Assembly (NCBI GenBank): GCA_030428695.1
Contig: JAUIEM010000207.1
Location: 1-17,280, forward strand
Reading direction: 5' to 3'
DNA from: a bacterium
GTDB lineage: Bacteria > Planctomycetota > J058 > JAJDCP01
DNA: 17,280 nucleotides
Shown here: one piece after another, positions 6,374 to 14,015 of the stretch
How positions within the stretch are numbered: position 1 is the stretch's first letter
How the letters are laid out: each line of letters opens with the position of its first letter
Notes under the pieces: model-generated
Database searches by the model: none
What the model was told of the DNA's origin: nothing
The model's input: only the letters and a program-made list of their open reading frames with translations
Program-made: the position numbers and the translations under genes

Positions 6374-7319
6374 TCAGTCTCCTCCCGGCGGCGGCACGAT
6401 GCCCCCCGCGACCAGGTAGCGGAACACCGCCTCCATGCTGTTGTCCTCGCTGCTGACCCCGCGCAGAGCGATGCCGCGCTCGACCACCAGCGCCGGCAGC
6501 TCGCCGTAGCAGCGGGTCGGCGGTCGACAGCTCGACCCCGCCGCGCACCAGGCGCACCCCGGACACGCACTCGAGGTCGAGGGCGACCTTGGCCAGGGCG
6601 CGCGGGTCGTCGCACAACAGGCGGATGCGGTGCGGATGCTCGTCGATCAGCGCGCGGATGTTCTGCACCCCGCCCTCGGCGAGGATGCGGCCGTGGTCGA
6701 TCAGCAGCATCGTCTCGGTCAGGGCCTCGATCTCGTGCAGCACGTGGCTCGACAGGAGCACGTGCACGCCGGCCTCCGCCCGCGCCTTCAGCAGCTCGAT
6801 CAGGCGCCGGCGGCTCGGCGGATCGGCGCCGGTGAAGGGCTCGTCGAGCACGAGCAGCTCCGGCTCCCCGGCGATGGCCTGGGCGACCTTGACCTTCTGG
6901 CGCATGCCCTTGCTGTACTGGCGGATGCGGCGCGCGGCGTCCTTGCTCGCCAGGCCGACCTGGTCGAGCGCCTCGCGCGCCCGCCGCTCCGCCTCTTCCG
7001 CCGCATAGCCCGAGAGCCGCAGCATCAGCGCGACGAAGGCCTGGCCGCTCAGCTGCTCGTAGAAGTTGTCGATCTCCGGGCAGTAGCCGAGCCGGGCGAC
7101 CATCGCCGGGTTGTCCCAGACCGGCAGACCGAGCGTGGTCACGGTGCCCGCCGACGGCTTGAGCAGCCCGAGGGCGAGCTTGAGGAAGGTCGACTTGCCC
7201 GCCCCGTTCGGGCCGAGCAGGCCGGTGATGCCCGGCTCGAGGCTGCACGTGACCTTGTTCAGGCCGAGCACCTGCCCGTACCAGCGCGACACCTCCTCGA
7301 AGCGCATCACCTCGCTCAT
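6374..7319 (-). CDS. ABC transporter ATPase 2, with a one-base frameshift near its C-terminus
   Basis: ATG 7319 overlaps the stop of permease1 (ATGA). Walker A GPNGAGKST (36-44), a YCPE Q-loop region (79-82), signature YSKGM (135-139), Walker B LLVLDEP (155-161) and switch His192 are all intact. After about residue 268 (ELSTADPLL) the frame turns into an Arg/Gly-rich tail that would end only at 6303, inside the permease. Skipping one base at the GGG run 6514-6516 restores a normal end: YGELPALVVERGIALRG, then EDNSMEAVFRYLV and TGA at 6376-6374, one base before the permease ATG. The span 7319-6374 is 946 bases, exactly one more than 315 codons. Corrected length is 314 residues, close to ATPase1. 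The cause is a sequencing error, a recent mutation, or less likely programmed shifting. Confidence 0.85.
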
Positions 7320-8158
7320 GCGCCCTCCTTGCGCTGCAGCGCGGCGATCCGCCACCAGAGGAGAAGGAAGCTGCCGACGCCGAGCAGGGCGACGACGACC
7401 ATGGCGGTGAAGCCGTGCTCGGCCTTGTCCGGCTGGAAGAGCACCAGGCCCGTCTCGCGGAACAGCTCGTGCAGGGACAGGAGGTTGGTCCAGTGGTCCC
7501 GGTCCCGCCGCGCGAGCAGCCGCGCGACCACCGCGCTGAAGACCCAGACCCCTACCCAGGTCATGCCGATCGCCCGGGGCCGACGCCCGAAGGAGGACAG
7601 GCAGGCGATCATGCAGGCCGCCGCCGCGCTGAGCAGGGTGCCGTAGGCGCCGACCTGCAGGAGCTTCTCGACGAAGCCGAGGAAGTCTGGCTCCGGCGAC
7701 AGGGCGATGTCGACCACGCACAGGGCGAGCCCCGGGGCGAGGAAGCCGAGGGCGAACAGCCCGAACAGGGCGAGCACCTTGCCGAGGCAGTAGGCCAGCG
7801 GTGACAGCGGCCGGGAGAAGTAGAGCTGGTGGGCGCGGCTGGCGACGTCCCGGGCGATCGCGCTGGCGCCGGCGGCGGCCATCAGCAGCATCAGGACGAT
7901 GACCTCGCCGCGGTAGAGGTTGTTGTACACCTCCCGCTCGAGCACGCGCATGCGCGTCTGGCCCTCGATCACGACGTCGACGTACAGCACCGCGGTCATG
8001 AACAGAAGGGGCACGCAGGCCGCCAGCAAGAGCCGCCGCACCCACGGTTTGCGGAAGCCGAGCCGCAGCTCGAGGAGCGCGATGGTCAGCGCCGGCGCGC
8101 GGCCCGCGCCGCGGCTGCCCCGGTAGGGCCGGTAGACCTTGCGCCGTCGCTCGGTCAT
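7316..8158 (-). CDS. ABC-2-type permease (first of the cassette)
   Basis: 280 residues; ATG 8158 overlaps the stop of ATPase1 (ATGA). A basic N-terminus of about 40 residues (TERRRKVYRPYRGSRGAGR) precedes six hydrophobic segments: LLLAACVPLLFMTAVLYVDV (about 44-63), VIVLMLLMAAAGASAI, VLALFGLFALGFLAPGLALC, YGTLLSAAAACMIACLSS, IGMTWVGVWVFSAVVARLL and MVVVALLGVGSFLLLWW near the end. RDVASRAHQLYFSRPLSPLAYCLGK between segments 2 and 3 corresponds to the ABC-2 coupling region. Between segments 1 and 2 is a short predicted external loop, VIEGQTRMRVLEREVYNNLYRG. It should pair with ATPase1. Substrate cannot be read from sequence. Confidence 0.85.
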   Translation of the reverse strand: MTERRRKVYRPYRGSRGAGRAPALTIALLELRLGFRKPWVRRLLLAACVPLLFMTAVLYVDVVIEGQTRMRVLEREVYNNLYRGEVIVLMLLMAAAGASAIARDVASRAHQLYFSRPLSPLAYCLGKVLALFGLFALGFLAPGLALCVVDIALSPEPDFLGFVEKLLQVGAYGTLLSAAAACMIACLSSFGRRPRAIGMTWVGVWVFSAVVARLLARRDRDHWTNLLSLHELFRETGLVLFQPDKAEHGFTAMVVVALLGVGSFLLLWWRIAALQRKEGA

Positions 8159-9087
8159 GCGCCCTCCGCTTCCAGCCGCTCGAGCAGCTCGAGGAAGGCC
8201 TTCTCCAGGCTGACCCGCTGGGGCGCCAGGTGGCGCACCTCGTAGCCGCCCTCGTAGGCGACCCGCCAGACCTGCGCGACGCTGTCCGGCGCGGGGGTCG
8301 CGACCACCCAGCGCCCGCGCACCTCGGCCGGTGTGGCGCGCAGGCCGACGGCGGCGATGCGTTCGGGGAATTCCTCCGGCCCGCAGCCCCCGCGCACCTC
8401 GATCTCGACCGCCTGGGGGTCGCCGGCGCGGAACTCGTCGAGGGAGGCGTGGTGGACGATGCGCCCGGCCTGCATCAACAGCACGCTGTCGCACACCCGC
8501 TCGACGTCGCGCAGCAGATGGCTGGAGAGGATGACGTGGACGCCCGCCCGCGCGAGGTCGGCGACGATGCCGAGCATGTCCTCGCGGCCGAGGGGGTCGA
8601 GGCCGTTGGTCGGCTCGTCGAGGAACACCAGCTCGGGCCCGTGGACGACCGCCTGGGCGAGCTTGACCCGCTGCTTCATGCCGGTCGAGTAGGTCTCGAC
8701 CTGCCGGTAGCGCGACTCGCCGACGCCGGCGTAGTCGAGCATCTCGTGGGCGCGGCTGACCGCGTCCTCGGGGGGCATGCCGGAGAGCTGGCCGGCGAAG
8801 GCGACCATCTCGAGGCCGGTCATGCCGGGGAACCAGGTCTCGGTCTCCGGCATGTAGCCGACCCGGCCGCGGATCGCGCGGGTCTGTGCGACGATGTCCA
8901 GGCCGAGCACCCGCGCCTTCCCGCCGCTGGGCTCGAGCAGCCCGAGCAGGGTGCGGATCAGCGTGCTCTTGCCGGCCCCGTTCGGGCCGAGCAGGCCGAT
9001 GCAACCACCCTGGACCTCGACGCGCAGGGCGTCGAGGGCGGTGAAGTCTCCGTAGCGTTTGGTCAGATCCTCGAGCGCGAGCAGCAC
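8155..9087 (-). CDS. ABC transporter ATPase 1
   Basis: 310 residues from GTG 9087, chosen because GGGGGA lies just upstream and the protein then opens with the usual LLALEDLTKRYG strand. An ATG at 9129 would add 14 residues without domain content. Walker A GPNGAGKST (34-42), YMPE in the Q-loop region (78-81), signature YSTGMKQ (133-139), Walker B LVFLDEP (153-159), D-loop GLDP and switch His190 are all present. A C-terminal domain of about 90 residues, ending VSLEKAFLELLERL, is typical of ATPases driving ABC-2 exporters. It is the first gene of the coupled set ATPase1-permease1-ATPase2-permease2. A weak TACAGT (9110-9105) is the only -10-like box in front; its -35 is poor. Confidence 0.9.
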   Translation of the reverse strand: MLLALEDLTKRYGDFTALDALRVEVQGGCIGLLGPNGAGKSTLIRTLLGLLEPSGGKARVLGLDIVAQTRAIRGRVGYMPETETWFPGMTGLEMVAFAGQLSGMPPEDAVSRAHEMLDYAGVGESRYRQVETYSTGMKQRVKLAQAVVHGPELVFLDEPTNGLDPLGREDMLGIVADLARAGVHVILSSHLLRDVERVCDSVLLMQAGRIVHHASLDEFRAGDPQAVEIEVRGGCGPEEFPERIAAVGLRATPAEVRGRWVVATPAPDSVAQVWRVAYEGGYEVRHLAPQRVSLEKAFLELLERLEAEGA

Positions 9088-9196
9088 GGCGTTCCCCCGC
9101 GGACACTGTAGCGCGCCGACCGGGCGCACGCGAGGTGGTTGGGAATTCGGCGTCGGGAGTTTCAGGGCCGGCGCGGATGACGTCCGGCAACGGAAG

Positions 9197-9222
9197 CGGG
9201 CGCGCGATCGCTCGCGCGCCCG
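9197..9222 (-). terminator. GC hairpin after the lipoprotein gene
   Basis: Arms CGGGCGCGCGA and TCGCGCGCCCG form a perfect 11-bp stem with loop TCGC, 22 bases past the lipoprotein stop. No T tract follows on either strand, so it may be a weak or factor-assisted terminator or an mRNA-stabilising stem between the lipoprotein gene and the ABC operon. The remainder of 9088-9243 shows no gene. Confidence 0.5.
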
Positions 9223-9243
9223 TCTGTCCGTTTCCAGGGGGGA

Positions 9244-9549
9244 TCAGAACGGCAGGTCGTCGCCGGCCCGCTCGACGGCGCGCGGGGCGGGCCGGGTCAC
9301 GCGCTCGCTGTCGCGCTCGCGGTCGAAGAAGGGCACGGCTTGCGGGCGGCTGGACTTCTTGAGGGAGGTGCGCGGAGCGAGCTCGTCGGCCTGCTGTGCG
9401 TCGAACATCGGGATGTCGCCCCCGGAGCTGAGGGTCCAGTCGCTGCCGAGAGCGGACTTCGAAGTGCCGGTGGGGGTGACGGCGCAGCCGGAGATGAAGA
9501 GGCTGGCGACGAGACCGAGGACCAGGACGAGGCGCGTGTTGCTGGACAT
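9244..9549 (-). CDS. Small lipoprotein of unknown function
   Basis: 101 residues. ATG 9549 has GGAGGG at ideal spacing; the longer open frame from 9687 runs through the control region and is not protein-like. A signal sequence (SSNTRLVLVLGLVASLF) ends in the lipobox ISGC with Cys22, so it should be lipid-anchored in the envelope. The mature part of about 80 residues is polar and low in hydrophobic residues, with no domain I recognise. It carries DWTLSSGGDIPMFDAQQ, a Lys/Arg/Pro-rich middle (SLKKSSRPQAVPFFDRERD) and the tail ERAGDDLPF. It lies upstream of the ABC operon on the same strand but is separated by a hairpin and 156 bases. Its upstream region has two related operator-like sites, so it is probably tightly regulated. 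Confidence 0.7.
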   Translation of the reverse strand: MSSNTRLVLVLGLVASLFISGCAVTPTGTSKSALGSDWTLSSGGDIPMFDAQQADELAPRTSLKKSSRPQAVPFFDRERDSERVTRPAPRAVERAGDDLPF

Positions 9550-9566
9550 GAGAATCCCTCCGGGGT

Positions 9567-9590
9567 GGCTACCTATTAGAAGGTAGGTAT
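9567..9590 (-). promoter_or_regulatory. Operator-like site A
   Basis: On the minus strand this reads ACCTACCTTCTAATAGG, with inverted arms CTACCT (9569-9574) and AGGTAG (9581-9586). It sits about 20-40 nt before the lipoprotein ATG and contains TCTAAT, a five-of-six -10 match. It matches site B at 15 of 17 core positions. I infer a repressor binding site overlapping the promoter or leader; regulator unknown. Confidence 0.5.
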
Positions 9591-9660
9591 CGCGGGCAAA
9601 AGAAAAAGCGGCAGAGCCGGGGAAGAGGTGGTGTCGATCTCTCCTCCTCACACTTGCCAG

Positions 9661-9678
9661 CCTACTAGTAGGTAGGTT
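9661..9678 (-). promoter_or_regulatory. Operator-like site B
   Basis: Contains the perfect 12-bp palindrome CCTACTAGTAGG (9661-9672). The minus-strand core ACCTACCTACTAGTAGG is the same as site A except for two bases. A candidate promoter overlaps it on the minus strand: TTGCAC, 17 bases, TAGGCT. The dyad symmetry is of the kind bound by TetR-type dimers, but no regulator gene is nearby, so that is only inference. Confidence 0.5.
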
Positions 9679-9691
9679 GATGTGCAAGGAG

Positions 9692-9714
9692 TTTTTTGAC
9701 GGCGCGTCAAAAAA
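9692..9714. repeat. Perfect 10-bp inverted repeat upstream of the lipoprotein gene
   Basis: Arms TTTTTTGACG (9692-9701) and CGTCAAAAAA (9705-9714) surround GCG. It lies just beyond site B. With T6 ending one strand and A6 the other it could work as a bidirectional stop, but the stem is mostly A-T, so a protein-binding site is equally likely. Confidence 0.6.
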
Positions 9715-9845
9715 TATGCAGGCAGCGGTCGACAGGTCCCGTGCAGGATTTTCGGGCAGTCGTAGGACAACGTGGAGGGGAAGGGTTCACGTCCCATCAG
9801 CTATCGCACCTCCCCGATCGTCCGCCGTATGTGTCGAAATCCAAT

Positions 9846-9870
9846 GTAGGGGCGGGGTTTACCCCCGCCC
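9846..9870. repeat. GTAGGGGC hairpin, possible dispersed REP-like element
   Basis: GGGCGGGG (9850-9857) and CCCCGCCC (9863-9870) form a perfect 8-bp stem with loop TTTAC, preceded by TGTAG. The stretch 9715-9951 around it contains no convincing gene: open frames there are short, lack ribosome sites and show no domain. Confidence 0.5.
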
Positions 9871-9951
9871 GCCACAGGCGTGGGGACGTGCGTCACCGGG
9901 TTCGGGAGACAGGTCAGCAAGTGGATGTCCCAAAGAGGAAGAGGGAGTCGA

Positions 9952-10009
9952 GGGCGCGGGCGCGGGCACGGGCGCGGGCACGTCCGGAATCGGAATCGGA
10001 ATCGGCATC
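9952..10009. repeat. Two adjoining hexanucleotide repeat tracts
   Basis: Five GGGCGC/GGGCAC units (9952-9981) are followed after four bases by three GGAATC units and one GGCATC (9986-10009). They lie 14 bases past the kinase stop. The period of six and the sharp switch of unit suggest replication-slippage tracts. An open frame reading Gly-Ile repeats through them is an artefact of the period. Confidence 0.75.
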
Positions 10010-10023
10010 GGAACAAGCCCCCG

Positions 10024-13000
10024 TCACTCCCCCCACACACCGAGCCGGTCGCGGCACCAGCCCCGCATACCCCAGACACCCGCGCCGGCGTCGAGGCTGC
10101 GCGCGTAGGCCTCGCGCGCCGCCTCCCGCTCGCCGGCGAAGTCGGCGCGCAGGCCGGCGAAGGCGTGGAGCAGCTGCGTCCACAGCGGGCGCTCGTCCTC
10201 CGGACGCAGCGCGCTGCCCTCGAGCAGGGCGGGCAGCGTGCTGCGGTCGAGGTAGAGGTCGAGCAGCGCCGCCTCGATCGCGGTCTCCGCGGGCAGGCCG
10301 GCGAGCTCTTCCGGCGAGGCGCCGAGACCGACCAGCCACAGGCGCTTGACCAGCGGGGCGGGGCCGTCCGCCTCCGCCAGGCTGGCACGCAGCAGCTCCC
10401 GGGCGACGGAGGGCCGGTCGGCGAGGGCTTCGAGCTGGGCCCAGGCGAACAACACCGCCCCGTCGCCATGGCCGCTGAGCAGCGCCTCCTCGCAGGTCGC
10501 GCGCGCGCGGTCGAGGTCCCCCGCCCGACGCTCGACCTCGACCGAGAGGAGCGTGAGCTGGAAAGGGAAGTGCCCGGAGGGGAAGCCCGCGAGCGCTGCC
10601 TCCTCGAGCTGTTCGGCCCACCCGGACGCCTCCGCGAGATCCGCCCGCGCCTCGGCGAGCTGGCCTGCCGCGGCGCGCGCCAGGGAGCGGTACGAGAGCG
10701 CGCTGTACAGCGCGAGGAGACGCTGGGGAGGCGCTTCCCGCGCGAGCAGCGCCCGGGCCTCGCGCACCGCCTCGTCGAAGGGCTCGCGCAGGGAAAAGTC
10801 CTCCCGCTGCGCGAGCAGCGAGGCGAGCTCGACGACGAGGTCGCACCACCGGGCGCGGTCGCGCAGGCCCGGCCCGCGGAGCTCACCGGCCCGCGCGTAC
10901 AGCGCGCGATAGGTCCGCAGCGCGGCCTCGAGGTCCCCCTGGCGCCGCTGGAGCGCGCCGTAGCGGTGCAGGGGCGCCAGCAGGGACGGGTCCAGGCCCG
11001 CGGCGAAGACCGCGTCGACGCGCGCCTCCCCCGCCGCGAGCAGCGCGGCCGCCGCCTCGACCTCGTCGCGCCCCGCGAGGAATTCCGCCAGGCGGCGCTC
11101 GCTCCGCGCGACGTCCAGCGCCAGCGCGCGGTCGTCCGGACGCTCTGCGGCGAGCTCTGCGCCGGCTTGCGCGGCCTCACGCGACAGCGCTTCGACGTCC
11201 GCCGCCGTCTCCGCGAGCGCGGCGCGCGCGGCGAGGTTGTCGAAGCGCGCGCGGCGTGCGGCGGGGAGGTCCGGCGCCAGCTCTAGACTCGCGGCGTTCG
11301 CCAGGCGGGCGGCGTCGAGGAAGGCGCGCCGATCCTCCCGATGCCCGAGCCGGCCGTGGACCTCCGCCAGCCGCGCGTAGACGTCGGCCAGGGCCTGGCG
11401 CGCGGCCGCGCTGTGCGGATCGACGCGGACCAGCTCGGCGCGGAGCGCGACGGCCTCGGCGAGGATGTCCGCCGCCCCGGCGTCGCGCAGCTCGCGCTCC
11501 CACAGCGCGGCGCACCGCTCGATCGCGGCGCACAGCGCCCGGCGCAGGCCCGCGTTGGTCGGGTCGTCCGCGAGCTGCGCGCGGAGCAGGGCGAGCCCGC
11601 GCAGGAAGTCCGCCTCGGCCTCCTCGCTCTGCCCGGCGTCGGCCCGGACCTCCGCGCGCGCCAGGTGGGTGCGGGCGCGCAGGCGGGCGAGCCGCGCGTC
11701 CCCAGGGTCGGCCGCGAGCTCTTGCGCGGCGCGCTCCAGGGACTCCTCCAGCCACCCGCAGGCCGCGGCGGGCTCCCCCTCCGCCCGCGCCACCGCGGCA
11801 CGCGCTGCCAGGGCCGCGTGCAGCGCCTCGGAGCCGGCAGTCTCGGCCGGCCCCGAGGCAGCCAGGCCGCGGGCGATCGCCAGCGCCTCGTCGATCACCG
11901 GCCCGGCCCGGTCGACCTCCCCCTGCGCGAGCCAGGCCTGGCCGAGGCGTCGCAGCGCGCGCGACTTCTGCAGGGCGAAGAGCGGCGCCGGATGCTCCCG
12001 CGCGCGCAGCTCGGCGACCAGGCGCCCGGCCAGGGCGGTCAGCGCCTCGTCCTCCGCGAGAAGGCGCAGGACCTCGGCGAGGCGCAGCCGGGCCTGGACG
12101 TACTCGAGGTACGGCCCGAGGTCGTCGGGAGCGGCCGCGTGCAGGCCCGCGAGCTGCGCGGCCGCGGCCTCGAAGCAGCGCCGGGCGGTGGCGAGGTCGG
12201 CGTCGACGATCAGCGCCAGCTCGCCGATCTGCTGGGTCGCGAAGGCGCCCTCCCGGGTCGCGCGGCCCGCCCTCGCATCGGTCTCGCGCAGATCTTCCCA
12301 GCCCTGCCGCGCGACCTCGAGGATGTCCCGGGAGACCTCCTCGGCGCGGGTGTAGCCGAGGTCGACCATCAGCCGCTGATGGACCTCGCTCGTCAGCCGC
12401 TCGAGGGTGCTCGCCGCGACCGCCCCGCGGCGGTCGGCGTAGCCACGCTGACGGTCGGCCGCCTGCTTCTCGGTCAGGATCGCCGCGTTCTTTTCCTCGA
12501 TCGCGCGGTTGATCGCCAGCAACCCGAGCACACCGGCCGCCAGCGCGCAGAACAGCACCGCCAGCGCGCCCGTCAGGCCGCGCTGCAGGCGGCGCCGCTG
12601 GGCCCGTTCCCGGTCCCGCGCGGCCTCGCTCGCCGCGAGCCGCCGGGCGAGCTCGGCGCCTGCGGGGTCGGCGCCGAGCCTGGCGAGCTGCGCCCGGGCC
12701 AGGCCGAGATCCCCGAGGGCCAGGGCGGTCTGCGCGAAGGCCAGCCGCGCGTCCCGCTCGCCCGCGCCGGCCTCGGGGCTCTCCTCCCACAGCACCCGGG
12801 CCTGCACGAAGCCCGCGACGACCTCGGCGAAGTCGCCGTACAGCCGGTCGCGCTCCTCCTCGCTGAGCTCGGTGGGCCGGCCGCTGCAGGCGGCGAGCCG
12901 GGCGCGGGCGGCGCGCGCGAGCTCGTGGCTCTCGCGATGGCGCAGGTAGGCGCGCAGCTCCTCCTGCAGCTCCTGGACGCTCGGATGCCGCTCCTCCGGC

Positions 13001-13893
13001 TCGGCCCGCAGGGCGCGCAGGCAGGTCGCCCGCAGCTCGGCGGGCAGCGTCGGGGCGAGGACCGGCGGCGTGCCGGCGACCGCGCGCTCGACCGCGGCGC
13101 TCAGGGTCTTCGCGGCGTGCGGCGGACGGCCGGTCAGGATCTCGCACAGGATCGCCCCGAGCAGGTACACGTCCGTCCAGGTTCCCAGCCCCGGACCGTC
13201 GCCGCGAGCGAGCTCCGGCGCCATGTAGGCAGGCGTGCCGACGGGATGCCTGATCGTGAAGCGCGAGCGCACGCGTGACATCGGGTCGCTCTCGGCGAGG
13301 CTGACGGCGAGCCCCCAGTCGAGCACCATCACCTCGCCGAAGGGGCCGACCATCACGTTCTCGGGCTTGAGGTCGTTGTGGATGATCCCCCGGGAGTGGG
13401 CGTAGGCGACCGCGTTGCACACCTGGATCAGGGTCTCGATGTGGAAGACGCGATCGTCGGGCCGGGTCTCGCGCATCAGGATGCGCCAGTTGTCGCCCTC
13501 GACCAGCTTCATCGCGAGGCAGACCTCGTCGTCCGCGTCGGTCCCGAGCGCGTACACCGGCACGATGTTCGGATGCTCGAGGCGCCCGGTGACGACGGCC
13601 TCGGCGAGGAAGGAGCTGCGCGCCTGCGCCGAGTCCTGCCGCTCGGCCCGCAGCTTCTTCAGCGCGACCTCGCGCTCGAGCTCGGCCTGGCGGGCCTTGT
13701 ACACCTCTCCCATGCCGCCGGCCCCGATCAGGTCGAGGGTCTCGCAGCGCGGCTGGCGCGGCAACGCGCCGACCTCGCCGGAGCCGGACGGCGGCTCGGC
13801 GCGGTAGCTCCGCTCCAGGGTCGCGGAGCTGTCGGCCTCGAAGCTCCGGGCGAGCTTCTTCAACCAGAACCGGCGGACGTCGTCTGCCTGCAT
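10024..13893 (-). CDS. Transmembrane Ser/Thr protein kinase with large TPR-like C-terminal part
   Basis: 1289 residues from ATG 13893, the only in-frame ATG near the domain start; its ribosome site is weak. The kinase domain spans about 50-315. Seen in it are glycine loop LIGAGGMGEVYKA (55-67), VALK Lys79, a probable helix-C Glu98, catalytic loop HNDLKPEN (172-179), metal-binding DWG (192-194), GTPAYMAPE (219-227) and the later DVYLLGAILCEILTGRPP. HRD is changed to HND; DWG instead of DFG is common in bacterial kinases of planctomycetes and myxobacteria. A cytoplasmic linker leads to one membrane segment (about 440-461, LTGALAVLFCALAAGVLGLLA). Then come about 825 residues of Ala/Leu/Arg/Glu-rich helical repeats resembling TPRs, presumably outside the cytoplasmic membrane as a sensor or scaffold. 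It should phosphorylate proteins at the inner membrane; signal and targets are unknown. It is divergent from the Rph-like gene, 122 bases apart. Confidence 0.9.
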   Translation of the reverse strand: MQADDVRRFWLKKLARSFEADSSATLERSYRAEPPSGSGEVGALPRQPRCETLDLIGAGGMGEVYKARQAELEREVALKKLRAERQDSAQARSSFLAEAVVTGRLEHPNIVPVYALGTDADDEVCLAMKLVEGDNWRILMRETRPDDRVFHIETLIQVCNAVAYAHSRGIIHNDLKPENVMVGPFGEVMVLDWGLAVSLAESDPMSRVRSRFTIRHPVGTPAYMAPELARGDGPGLGTWTDVYLLGAILCEILTGRPPHAAKTLSAAVERAVAGTPPVLAPTLPAELRATCLRALRAEPEERHPSVQELQEELRAYLRHRESHELARAARARLAACSGRPTELSEEERDRLYGDFAEVVAGFVQARVLWEESPEAGAGERDARLAFAQTALALGDLGLARAQLARLGADPAGAELARRLAASEAARDRERAQRRRLQRGLTGALAVLFCALAAGVLGLLAINRAIEEKNAAILTEKQAADRQRGYADRRGAVAASTLERLTSEVHQRLMVDLGYTRAEEVSRDILEVARQGWEDLRETDARAGRATREGAFATQQIGELALIVDADLATARRCFEAAAAQLAGLHAAAPDDLGPYLEYVQARLRLAEVLRLLAEDEALTALAGRLVAELRAREHPAPLFALQKSRALRRLGQAWLAQGEVDRAGPVIDEALAIARGLAASGPAETAGSEALHAALAARAAVARAEGEPAAACGWLEESLERAAQELAADPGDARLARLRARTHLARAEVRADAGQSEEAEADFLRGLALLRAQLADDPTNAGLRRALCAAIERCAALWERELRDAGAADILAEAVALRAELVRVDPHSAAARQALADVYARLAEVHGRLGHREDRRAFLDAARLANAASLELAPDLPAARRARFDNLAARAALAETAADVEALSREAAQAGAELAAERPDDRALALDVARSERRLAEFLAGRDEVEAAAALLAAGEARVDAVFAAGLDPSLLAPLHRYGALQRRQGDLEAALRTYRALYARAGELRGPGLRDRARWCDLVVELASLLAQREDFSLREPFDEAVREARALLAREAPPQRLLALYSALSYRSLARAAAGQLAEARADLAEASGWAEQLEEAALAGFPSGHFPFQLTLLSVEVERRAGDLDRARATCEEALLSGHGDGAVLFAWAQLEALADRPSVARELLRASLAEADGPAPLVKRLWLVGLGASPEELAGLPAETAIEAALLDLYLDRSTLPALLEGSALRPEDERPLWTQLLHAFAGLRADFAGEREAAREAYARSLDAGAGVWGMRGWCRDRLGVWGE

Positions 13894-13960
13894 CGCGCTC
13901 GCGGGAAGGATGGTTTCCCCCAGGATACCAGCTGCGCGCCTGCGGGCCACACCGCGCCCG

Positions 13961-13989
13961 TCGACACCCCCGCGCCGTTCCGCTATCGT
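13961..13989 (+). promoter_or_regulatory. Promoter of the Rph-like gene
   Basis: TCGACA (13961-13966, five of six to TTGACA), a 17-base spacer and TATCGT (13984-13989, four of six) give a predicted start near 13996. This leaves a leader of about 20 bases with GGAGGA before ATG 14016. On the other strand only a weak TATCCT (13927-13922) without a good -35 is seen for the kinase. Confidence 0.55.
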
Positions 13990-14015
13990 CCGGGGGCCAG
14001 CCCGGAGGAAGCGCG

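Noticed and set aside
9677..10349. Plus-strand open frames through the lipoprotein control region and hexamer repeats
   Set aside because: No ribosome site, translation of repeats and hairpins, overlap with the kinase 3' end; no domain.
13894..14015. Rifamycin-associated element upstream of the Rph-like gene
   Set aside because: I see no long inverted repeat of that kind in the 122-base region, only an ordinary promoter.
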